Origin: Novosphingobium sp.
Lineage (GTDB): Bacteria; Pseudomonadota; Alphaproteobacteria; Sphingomonadales; Sphingomonadaceae
Direction of reading: 5' to 3'
NCBI GenBank assembly: GCA_023266625.1
Contig: JAHFPT010000035.1
Location: forward strand, 1 to 37,741
DNA: 37,741 nucleotides
Made by a program: the position numbers and the translations under genes. Positions 1-6,960 of the stretch are shown here, one piece after another. A model generated the notes under the pieces. That model was not told where the DNA came from, did not search any database, and was given only the letters and a program-made list of their open reading frames with translations. How positions within the stretch are numbered: the first letter of the stretch is position 1; every line of letters starts with the position of its first letter.

Positions 1-873
1 GTGGGAGCGGCGCTGAAGCGTGTGGCCGGGCAGCGGCTGGCGGCGGGCGATCCGCTGCGTTTCGGCGTGGTTCACCGCTATTCCAGCCACAATTACATGC
101 TGCGCTACTGGCTGGCCGCGGTCGGCATCCGCCCCGATCATGATGTCGAAATCACCACTGTCGCGCCGCCGTTCTGCGCCGATGCTCTCGAAGCGGGCGA
201 AGTCGATGCGATCTGTGTCGGCGAGCCGTGGAGCAGCGTTGCGGTGGAGCGCGGGGCCGGGCAGATCGTGCTGTTTTCCGCGCAAATCTGGCGGCGCGGT
301 GTGGAAAAGGTGCTGGCACTGCGCGAGCCGGTGCTGGAGGCGCGCCGCGACGAGGTCGAGGCGCTGATCCGCGCGCTGGTCCGTACCGGTCGCCACTTCG
401 TCGATCCGCAGAATTGGGACGCCAATGCCGCGATCCTGGCCCGCAGCGAATATCTCGATGCCTCGCCCGCGCTGATCCGCCGGGCCATTTCGGACCGGCT
501 GCCGCTCGCACGGGACGGCGAGCCGGTCCATTTCCCCGATTTCATGTTCCAGTACCGCGAGGCGGCGAATTTCCCCTGGGTCAGCCAGGCGGCGTGGCTC
601 TATACCCAGATGGTGCGTTGGGACGGGATGGCATTCGACCCCGCCGATGCCACCCGCGCTGCGCGGGTTTTCCGGCCCGACATATACCGCAGTGCATTGT
701 CCGGCAGTGGCGAGCCGCTCCCAGGGGCCAGCTCGAAGGTCGAAGGCGCGCTTGCCGGACCGCTGGCCGTGGGCACCCAGCAGGGGAATATGACTCTGAC
801 CAGTGACGTATTTTTTGACGGAGTCGCCTTCGACCCGCATGACCTTGCCGGATACCTCGCACGTCAGCCCTGA
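1..873 (+). CDS. nasS: NasS-like nitrate sensor (NrtA/CmpA family), 5'-truncated by window edge
   Basis: The C-terminal 290 residues of a periplasmic-binding-fold protein of the NrtA/CmpA family. It aligns with the middle and end of the NrtA-like protein at 4509-5945: shared blocks include SHNYMLRYWLAA against THNYVLRYWLAA, and VGEPW in both. The GTG at base 1 falls in the middle of that alignment, so the true start lies upstream of the window. Position at the edge of a nitrate-assimilation locus with separate leader RNAs suggests NasS, the cytoplasmic nitrate/nitrite sensor that sequesters the antiterminator NasT, rather than a second transport protein. NasT would then be expected just outside the window. 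The N-terminus is missing, so absence of an export signal, which would separate NasS from NrtA, cannot be checked here. Confidence 0.75.
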   Translation: MGAALKRVAGQRLAAGDPLRFGVVHRYSSHNYMLRYWLAAVGIRPDHDVEITTVAPPFCADALEAGEVDAICVGEPWSSVAVERGAGQIVLFSAQIWRRGVEKVLALREPVLEARRDEVEALIRALVRTGRHFVDPQNWDANAAILARSEYLDASPALIRRAISDRLPLARDGEPVHFPDFMFQYREAANFPWVSQAAWLYTQMVRWDGMAFDPADATRAARVFRPDIYRSALSGSGEPLPGASSKVEGALAGPLAVGTQQGNMTLTSDVFFDGVAFDPHDLAGYLARQP

Positions 874-874
874 A

Positions 875-1056
875 GAAAATATCATGTTGCAGCGCAGAAA
901 CTGCTTTACGCATCGCCCGCAAATCGCCTAATCTTCGCAGTGGTAGGCAGGAACTGGCCCAATGACGGGCTGCCGCAATCCTCTCTGCCGGAAATCGATA
1001 TTGTGTGGCAACGACGCCGCCCGATCTGACCCTGTCCCGGGCCATGTCGTGGCGGT
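875..1056 (+). promoter_or_regulatory. Nitrate leader 1: ANTAR-type hairpin plus degenerate terminator
   Basis: This region resembles the leaders before nrtA and nirB. Shared parts are an upstream block (GCAGAAACTGCTTTACG then GCAAATC), a hairpin with GCCC/GGGC stem (957-960 and 967-970) and hexaloop AATGAC at 961-966 (A1, G4), the segment GTGGCAACGACGCCGCC, and a GCCGCC/GGCGGT stem (1016-1021 with 1051-1056). The tail after the last stem is TTCTCTG, a poor U-tract, so termination may be weak. The gene immediately downstream lies on the other strand, so this leader has no adjacent sense-strand target. A ribosome-site-like AGGAG and ATG (1082) follow, opening a frame that ends at 1159. Confidence 0.6.
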
Positions 1057-1109
1057 TCTCTGTGTTGTCCGCGTCAGGAGCATGACACACCGTGACCGGG
1101 TGCAATCAG

Positions 1110-2804
1110 TCAGCGATACAGCAGCGAGAGCGCCAGCGCGCCCGCCAGCAAGAGGCTGACCGCCTGCCAGAATCGCACTGGATTGCGTTCGATCAGCGGT
1201 GTGGCGCGCGGCGCATAGGCCTTGAGCGCGCCGCCGCCTTCCAGCCCGCGCAACAATTCGACAACATCGCCGAAGCGTGCCTCGCGTTCGGGCTGAATCG
1301 CGGTGACAATCGCATCGTCGAGCCAGCTCGGGATTTCCGGGCGGTGGCGCGAGGGCGGTGCGGGACGACCGAAGCGCGGTCGCTGGAAGGCCTCCTGCTC
1401 GCCGAACGGCCATTTGCCGGTGAACCAGTGGTAGAGCGTGACGCCCAGCGCGAACTGGTCGGTGAGCGCGTCGCCGGCGTTGCCTTCGAACTGCTCGGGA
1501 GCCATGAAGCCCGGTGTTCCGGGGATCTCGTCGTCGTGAAAATCCTCGACACGGGGAAGCCGCGCGACGCCGAGGTCGATCAGTTTCAAGCCTCCGTCTT
1601 TGGTCAGCATGACATTGTCGGGCTTGATGTCGCGGTGGATCACTTCGAGCTTGTGCAGCGCTGCGACCGCGCGGGTCAGACGGATCGCCTGGTCGAGACA
1701 GGTCTGCAACGAGGCGGTGCCGCGCTTGAGCCGGTCGCTCATCGTCTCGCCTTCGAGAAAGGGTTGCACGCCATAGAGCCCGGACTGCCGGTCGGGCCGC
1801 ACCGGATGCGCGGCGAGTACGAAAGGACTGGCGACCCGCTGTGCGATCAGCATTTCGCGGGCGAAGGCCAGCCGCATGGCGCGCTCGCTCAACGCCTCCC
1901 GCCGGGGAAATTTGAGCACCACCTGGCTGCCGTCCTCGGTGTCCGTGGCGACCAGCAACACGGCATAGCGGCCTACGCTGAGGCTGCGCTCGACGCGAAA
2001 GCCATCGATGCTCTCGCCGGGCATGGGCGGAACGGCGGCGGGCAGATTGGCAAGGCCGGCAAGGATGCCGTCGTGATCGGGCGCGGGAAGGCGGACGATG
2101 TCGATTACCAGCGCGGTGGCATTGTCCTGTCCGCCGGCACCGAGCGCGGCGGCGGTGAGTTCGTCGGCGGTGGCTTCGGCGGATTCCTGCCGGGCAAGGA
2201 TTGCGGCGATCTTGTCGGCGCTGAGCGTGCCATGCACACCGTCGCTGGTCAGCAACAGCCGGTCGCGTTCGGCGAGTTCGATGGTCGTGTGATCGAGTCG
2301 CAGCTCGAACTCGATTCCCAGCCCCCGGATCAGCACATGGCGCATATCGGGTTCGGACCGGACATGGTCGGTCGTCAGGCAGGTCAGCCTGCCGCCGGAG
2401 AAGCGCCAGGCGCGGCTGTCGCCGACATGGGCGATATGCGCCCGCCGGCCGCGAAGCGCCATGGCGGTGAGTGTCGTCGCCGAATCCGTCATGGCGTCAC
2501 CCCGGCCCATTCCGTGCAGCCAGCGGTTATAAGCGACGAGCGGAGCCTGCATGGCAGGCGCGGGACCCAGCGTGGCTGGCGTCGCGTAGAACCCTTCGAT
2601 CAGCGCGCCAACCGCCAGTTCCGCTGCCTCGCGCCCGGCCTTGCCGCCGCTGACCCCGTCGGCGACCGCAGCCAATACCCCATGGCGCGCGCGCTCGGTG
2701 GCGCTGCTGCCCAGTGTAATCCCTCCGAAATCCTGGTTCTCGTCACGCGGCCCCATCAGGCTGGCAAAGCCTGCCGCCACCACCAGTTCGCCCGTATCGC
2801 GCAT
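1110..2804 (-). CDS. Fused PP2C phosphatase / Ser-Thr protein kinase with C-terminal membrane anchor
   Basis: 564 residues if started at the ATG at 2804, which precedes MRDTGELVVAAGF; an in-frame ATG at 2849 is less likely. Residues 1 to about 240 are a PP2C phosphatase with the metal-site motifs PRDENQD, VADGVSGG, HVGDSRAW, LTSDGVHG and GGQDNAT. Residues about 255-520 are a Hanks-type kinase with VVLKFPR (ATP lysine), HRDIKPDN (catalytic loop), DLG in place of DFG, and GTPGFMAPEQ. A hydrophobic segment near the C-terminus (SLLLAGALALSLLY) should anchor it in the inner membrane. Similar fusions occur in nitrate-assimilation loci of pseudomonads between transporter and nirB. Here it is transcribed against the rest, divergent from narK. 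Its target is unknown; control of nitrate uptake or reduction is inference. Confidence 0.88.
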   Translation of the reverse strand: MRDTGELVVAAGFASLMGPRDENQDFGGITLGSSATERARHGVLAAVADGVSGGKAGREAAELAVGALIEGFYATPATLGPAPAMQAPLVAYNRWLHGMGRGDAMTDSATTLTAMALRGRRAHIAHVGDSRAWRFSGGRLTCLTTDHVRSEPDMRHVLIRGLGIEFELRLDHTTIELAERDRLLLTSDGVHGTLSADKIAAILARQESAEATADELTAAALGAGGQDNATALVIDIVRLPAPDHDGILAGLANLPAAVPPMPGESIDGFRVERSLSVGRYAVLLVATDTEDGSQVVLKFPRREALSERAMRLAFAREMLIAQRVASPFVLAAHPVRPDRQSGLYGVQPFLEGETMSDRLKRGTASLQTCLDQAIRLTRAVAALHKLEVIHRDIKPDNVMLTKDGGLKLIDLGVARLPRVEDFHDDEIPGTPGFMAPEQFEGNAGDALTDQFALGVTLYHWFTGKWPFGEQEAFQRPRFGRPAPPSRHRPEIPSWLDDAIVTAIQPEREARFGDVVELLRGLEGGGALKAYAPRATPLIERNPVRFWQAVSLLLAGALALSLLYR

Positions 2805-2940
2805 CGTTTCGCCTGCCGTCCCTTTCGCACGGGCATCGCGCCCGCACACGCGAGGATCGGTTTCTATTTCGTCACGTCAAGTCAAGTCCAAGGAACACTC
2901 AGTCATGGTATCGCCTGAATCGTCAACGGGGAGCAAGGGC

Positions 2941-4164
2941 ATGAACGGAAAACCCGCAGGAACGAGCTTCTGGAAATCGGGGCATCGGCCGACCTTGTTC
3001 GCCGCCTTTTTCTATTTCGACATCGCCTTCATGGTCTGGGTGATCCTCGGTCCGCTGGCGCCGATCATCTCGAAGGAGCTGGGCCTCGACCCGGCGCAAA
3101 AGGGCCTGATGGTCGCGGTGCCGACGTTGGCCGGTGCGATATTGCGGCTGGTCAACGGCCTGCTGGTCGACCGCATCGGCCCGAAGATGACCGGGGCAAT
3201 CGGCCAGGTCATCGTCATCGCCGGGATGGCCATTGCCTGGTATTTCGGCATCGATAGCTATGAAGCGGTCCTGGCGCTCGGCGTGATCCTCGGTTTTGCC
3301 GGGGCAAGCTTTGCCGTCGCATTGCCGCTGGCCAGCCGCTGGTATCCGCCCGAGCATCAGGGCAAGGCGATGGGCATCGCCGGCATGGGCAATTCGGGCA
3401 CGGTGTTCGCTTCATTGTTCGCCGCGCTGCTCGCCAAGGCCTATGGCTGGACCAATGTTCTCGGCCTGGCGCTGATCCCGCTGGTCGCGGTGTTCATCTT
3501 TTACCTGATCGCCGCCAAGGATAGCCCGGATCAGCCTGCACCCAAGCCGCTTTCGGCCTATGGCGAAGTGCTCAAGGACAAGGACGCCTGGTGGTTCATG
3601 CTGTTCTACGGCGTCACCTTCGGCGGCTTTGTCGGCCTGTCGAATTCGCTGCCGACCTATTACACCGATGGCTTCGGGGTGACCCCGGTGATCGCCGGTT
3701 ACTGTACGGCTGCGGCGGTGTTCATGGGCTCGCTGCTGCGCCCCATCGGCGGGGCGATGGCCGACCGGTTCGGCGGCATCAGGACGCTCACCATCGTCTA
3801 TATCGCTTCGGCGCTGCTGCTGGTGGTCATCAGCACCGTTACCGCGAAGCTGCCGCTGATGGTCGCGCTGTTCATCACGACGCTCGGCATTCTGGGCGTC
3901 GGCAATGGCGCGGTGTTCCAGCTGGTGCCGCAGCGCTTCCGCAAGGAGATCGGCGTGATGACCGGGCTGGTCGGCTTCGGCGGCGGCGTTGGCGGTTTCT
4001 ACCTCGCCTCCTCGCTCGGCTTCGCCAAGAAGCTGACCGGCAGCGCTTCGCCCGGCTTCCTGATCTTCGCCGGGCTTGCTGTCATCGCTCTCATCGGCCT
4101 CACTGCCGTCAAGAGCCGCTGGCGGACGACCTGGGGCGCGGCGCTCCAGGGTGCGCGAATCTAG
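2941..4164 (+). CDS. NarK/NasA-family nitrate (nitrite) transporter, MFS
   Basis: A 407-residue, about 12-helix major-facilitator protein. It carries both nitrate-signature regions of the nitrate/nitrite porter family: GIAGMGNSGTVFA in the N-terminal half and GILGVGNGAVFQLVPQ in the C-terminal half. The start at 2941 (MNGKPAGTSFWKSGH) has a GGGGAG ribosome site about 8 bases upstream; ATG 2905 is an alternative adding 12 residues. It would import nitrate, possibly exporting nitrite, across the inner membrane. It is divergent from the kinase/phosphatase gene, with 136 bases between them, and is followed by a strong terminator, so it looks like a single-gene unit. No ANTAR leader lies directly in front of it. 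The window also encodes an ABC nitrate system, so uptake is redundant. Confidence 0.92.
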   Translation: MNGKPAGTSFWKSGHRPTLFAAFFYFDIAFMVWVILGPLAPIISKELGLDPAQKGLMVAVPTLAGAILRLVNGLLVDRIGPKMTGAIGQVIVIAGMAIAWYFGIDSYEAVLALGVILGFAGASFAVALPLASRWYPPEHQGKAMGIAGMGNSGTVFASLFAALLAKAYGWTNVLGLALIPLVAVFIFYLIAAKDSPDQPAPKPLSAYGEVLKDKDAWWFMLFYGVTFGGFVGLSNSLPTYYTDGFGVTPVIAGYCTAAAVFMGSLLRPIGGAMADRFGGIRTLTIVYIASALLLVVISTVTAKLPLMVALFITTLGILGVGNGAVFQLVPQRFRKEIGVMTGLVGFGGGVGGFYLASSLGFAKKLTGSASPGFLIFAGLAVIALIGLTAVKSRWRTTWGAALQGARI

Positions 4165-4191
4165 CGCAGGGACAGCCTGGAAGAATCGCAA

Positions 4192-4229
4192 AAGCGGTCG
4201 GAGTTCTACAACTCCGGCCGCTTCTTTTT
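4192..4229 (+). terminator. Rho-independent terminator after narK
   Basis: A 14-bp stem (4192-4205 pairing with 4210-4223, one G-U pair), loop CTAC, then CTTTTT. It starts 27 bases after the transporter stop codon. Confidence 0.9.
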
Positions 4230-4260
4230 GTCAGAAATATTGCAACGCACACCCCAGTCC

Positions 4261-4303
4261 TATAGAATAAAATTATATAAAACAAATAGATATATAAAAT
4301 AAT
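4261..4303. other. Extreme AT-rich segment upstream of nrtA leader
   Basis: Only 3 of 43 bases are G or C, in an otherwise GC-rich region. It sits directly upstream of the conserved leader block of the nrtA operon and may act as an UP element, a nucleoid-protein site or an easily melted promoter region. No ORF or clear repeat is seen. Together with the terminator and leader 2 it accounts for the gene-free stretch 4165-4508. Confidence 0.6.
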
Positions 4304-4304
4304 G

Positions 4305-4475
4305 CTGCGATGCAAAAAACACTTTACCGCAGCTGCAAATCAGGTAATCTCTGATTCGGCAAAGGTGGTGCCGCCCAAGGATGGGTGAGCAAGCGCTGCC
4401 TAGCTGAACATTCACACTGCGTGGCAACGATGCCGCCCGAACTGGCCCTCAAGGGTCAAGTCGAGGCGGTTTTTT
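4305..4475 (+). promoter_or_regulatory. Nitrate leader 2 (nrtA operon): ANTAR-type antitermination leader
   Basis: It contains the shared upstream block (TGCAAAAAACACTTTACCGC, then TGCAAATC). A first stem-loop follows (AATCAG pairing with CTGATT, 7-base loop). A second hairpin has a GCCC/GGGT stem and hexaloop AAGGAT at 4377-4382, with A at position 1 and G at position 4. Next come GTGGCAACGATGCCGCC and a terminator. The A1/G4 hexaloop is the known recognition feature of ANTAR proteins such as NasR and NasT. Binding should stop the downstream terminator from forming and permit nrtA-B-CD transcription when nitrate is present. Confidence 0.75.
4432..4475 (+). terminator. Attenuator terminator upstream of nrtA
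   Basis: GCCGCC (4432-4437) pairs with GGCGGT (4465-4470), with further partial pairing inside, and is followed by a run of six T. It lies between leader hairpin and gene, as expected for transcription attenuation. Confidence 0.78.
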
Positions 4476-4508
4476 CCGTTGTTCGCGCCGGCACAGGGAA
4501 CAAGCACG

Positions 4509-5945
4509 ATGAACAAGGTTCGGGGCAACAAGTTCGACAGGCGGGGAATAGTGGCGGCGATGCTGGCGGCGAGTGTGCTGTCCGGCTCGCTCGTCGGCTG
4601 CGGCAAGAGCGGCACGCCCGCCACCGGCGGCGAGATCGCCAAGATCGCGGCCGAAAAGGGCATCGAGAGGTCCAACCTCAAGCTCGGCTTCATCAAGCTG
4701 ACCGATATCGCCCCGCTGGTCGTCGCCAAGGAGAAGGGCTTCTTCGCCGAGGAAGGTCTCAACGTCACGCTGGAGCCGCAAGCCAACTGGAAGGTGCTGC
4801 TCGACGGCGTTACCGGCGGTCAGCTCGATGGCGCGCACATGCTGGCAGGACAGGTGCTGGCGGCAGGCGCAGGTTTCGGCGCCAAAGTGCCGCTGGTCGC
4901 ACCATTCTCGCTCGACATCAACGGCAAGGGCGTGACCATCTCGAACCGGGTATATGGCCTGATCGCTCCGACGCTGCCCAAGGGGCCGGATGGCAAGGTA
5001 GTCCACCCGGTTTCCGCCTCGGTGTTGAAGCCAGTGATCGCGGCAGACAAAGCGGCGGGCAAGCCATTCAAGATGGGCATGGTCTTCCCGGTCTCCACGC
5101 ACAATTATGTGCTGCGCTACTGGCTGGCAGCGGGCGGGATCAAGCCCGGATATTATCTGGCGGGTGACACCGCCGGCGTCACAGGTGCCGAAGTGCAGCT
5201 TTCGGTCACCCCGCCGCCGCAGATGCCCGCAACGCTCGAAGCCGGCACGATCAACGGCTATTCGGTCGGTGAGCCGTGGAACCAGGCCTCGGTTGCCAAG
5301 AAGATCGGCGTGCCGATCATCGTCGATCCCGATATCGCCGGCACGACTGGCGACAAGGTGTTTGGCCTGACCGCCGATTTCGCGGCGAAGAACCCCAAGA
5401 CCGTCCAGGCGCTGCTGCGCGCGCTGATCCGCGCCTCGATATGGCTCGATGCCGAGGGCGGCAAGAACCGCGCCGAGGCAGTCAAGATGCTCGCCCTGCC
5501 AAAATATGTCGGGGCAGACGAGAAAGTGCTGATGGCATCGATGACCGGCAAGTTCACCTTCGGCGAAGGCGATACCCGCGACACGCCAGAGTTCAATCTG
5601 TTCTTCGACCAGCAGGCCTCTTATCCCTTTTATTCCGACGCCATCTGGTATCTGACGCAGATGCGCCGCTGGGGTCAGATCGGTGAGTCCAAGCCGGATC
5701 AGTGGTATCTTGACACCGCCAAGGCTGTTTACCGGCCAGATCTATACACCGCAGCAGCAAAATCGCTGGTGGCCGACGGCAAGGCCGATGCCGCTGCCTT
5801 CCCAGACAGCGACGGGTTCCGCATCTACACCAGGAAGGCAATCGACGGCGTGGCTTTCGATGCTCACAAGCCCGCTGCCTATGCCGCCAGCTTCGCCATC
5901 GGACTGAAAGATGGCCAGACCGTAACCCCGGCTGGCGTCAAGTAG
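4509..5945 (+). CDS. nrtA: NrtA-like nitrate ABC transporter substrate-binding lipoprotein
   Basis: 478 residues. The start at 4509 follows AGGGAA with 8-base spacing. The N-terminus has a short basic region with an RR pair, a hydrophobic stretch and a lipobox LVGC with Cys31, so the mature protein should be a lipoprotein attached to the inner membrane and facing the periplasm. The rest is the NrtA/CmpA binding fold (LGFIKLTDIAPLVVAKEKGF near residue 60; VGEPW in the second lobe). It binds nitrate (or nitrite, cyanate or bicarbonate in relatives) and delivers it to NrtB. It is the first gene of an nrtA-nrtB-nrtCD-porin operon behind the ANTAR leader. Bicarbonate specificity cannot be excluded by eye, but the context makes nitrate by far the best call. 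Confidence 0.93.
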   Translation: MNKVRGNKFDRRGIVAAMLAASVLSGSLVGCGKSGTPATGGEIAKIAAEKGIERSNLKLGFIKLTDIAPLVVAKEKGFFAEEGLNVTLEPQANWKVLLDGVTGGQLDGAHMLAGQVLAAGAGFGAKVPLVAPFSLDINGKGVTISNRVYGLIAPTLPKGPDGKVVHPVSASVLKPVIAADKAAGKPFKMGMVFPVSTHNYVLRYWLAAGGIKPGYYLAGDTAGVTGAEVQLSVTPPPQMPATLEAGTINGYSVGEPWNQASVAKKIGVPIIVDPDIAGTTGDKVFGLTADFAAKNPKTVQALLRALIRASIWLDAEGGKNRAEAVKMLALPKYVGADEKVLMASMTGKFTFGEGDTRDTPEFNLFFDQQASYPFYSDAIWYLTQMRRWGQIGESKPDQWYLDTAKAVYRPDLYTAAAKSLVADGKADAAAFPDSDGFRIYTRKAIDGVAFDAHKPAAYAASFAIGLKDGQTVTPAGVK

Positions 5946-5955
5946 GACCACTGCC

Positions 5956-6960
5956 ATGACCGTCGCATCACTCAGGAAAGACGATTTCGCAATGGACCAG
6001 CAAGTCGATCCTCCTGCGGATGCGGCGGTCGCTGTGGAGGCAGTGAAGTCCGCGCCGTCGCGCAGATTGCTCCCGGCCAGTATAAAACTGCCTTCGGGCC
6101 GCGTGGTGTTCGACTCGCTTTGGCCACCTGTCGTCGGCATCCTCTGCTTCCTCGGCCTGTGGGCGCTGCTGGCGCCGATGGTGAAAACATCGCTCGGCAC
6201 ACTGCCTGGGCCGGGCGATGTCTGGGCCGCCTTCAAGGGGCTGATGGTCGAATATTCTGCCGCCCGGGTTGCGGCGGCAGAAGCCGTTGCCTCAGGTTCG
6301 ACCTACACCGGCCCGCCGACCTTCATCGACCAGATATTCACCTCACTGGAAACCGTCGCCATGGGCTTCACTCTGGCAACCCTGGTGGCGGTGCCGCTGG
6401 GCCTTGTCGCGGGCATGTCGAAGCGGATCAACGCGGCGATCAACCCGCTGGTACAAATCCTCAAGCCGATCAGCCCGCTGGCCTGGCTGCCGATTGTCAC
6501 CATGGTGGTCTCCGCTTCGATCACCAGCGACGATCCGGCGCTGCCCAAGAGCTTCGTGATCTCCGCCGTGGTGGTGATGCTCTGCTCACTGTGGCCGACG
6601 CTAATCAATACCGCGGTTGGCACGGCCTCGATTGACAAGGATCTGCTCAATGTCGGCCGGGTGCTCAGGCTCGGCTGGTTTGCCCGGCTGACCAAGCTCG
6701 TGCTGCCGTCCTCGCTGCCCTATATCTTCACCGGCATGCGCCTGTCGCTCGGTGTGGGCTGGATGGTGCTGATCGCAGCGGAAATGCTCGCGCAGAACCC
6801 TGGCCTCGGAAAATTCGTCTGGGATGAATTCCAGAACGGCAATGAAAAGTCGCTGGCGCGGATCATGGTCGCGGTGGTGGTGATCGGCCTGATCGGCTTC
6901 ATGCTCGATCGCATCATGATGGCCCTGCAAGCCGTTGCCAGCCGGAACCACACGCTATGA
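5956..6960 (+). CDS. nrtB: NrtB-like nitrate ABC transporter permease
   Basis: A 334-residue inner-membrane permease of the BPD_transp_1 family. About 60 cytoplasmic residues come first, then about six membrane helices. The cytoplasmic coupling region (LLNVGRVLRLGWFARLTKLV followed by LPSSLP) is the EAA-type loop that docks on the ATPase. The start at 5956 follows AGGA with about 8-base spacing, 10 bases after nrtA, and the stop overlaps the nrtCD start by ATGA, so the two are translationally coupled. It forms the channel for nitrate delivered by NrtA. Confidence 0.93.
   Translation: MTVASLRKDDFAMDQQVDPPADAAVAVEAVKSAPSRRLLPASIKLPSGRVVFDSLWPPVVGILCFLGLWALLAPMVKTSLGTLPGPGDVWAAFKGLMVEYSAARVAAAEAVASGSTYTGPPTFIDQIFTSLETVAMGFTLATLVAVPLGLVAGMSKRINAAINPLVQILKPISPLAWLPIVTMVVSASITSDDPALPKSFVISAVVVMLCSLWPTLINTAVGTASIDKDLLNVGRVLRLGWFARLTKLVLPSSLPYIFTGMRLSLGVGWMVLIAAEMLAQNPGLGKFVWDEFQNGNEKSLARIMVAVVVIGLIGFMLDRIMMALQAVASRNHTL

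Noticed and set aside
1092..2918. Long open frame (608 codons) on the plus strand opposite the kinase gene
   Set aside because: It is the antisense shadow of the PP2C/kinase gene, whose motifs are unmistakable; the plus-strand product has no domain pattern.
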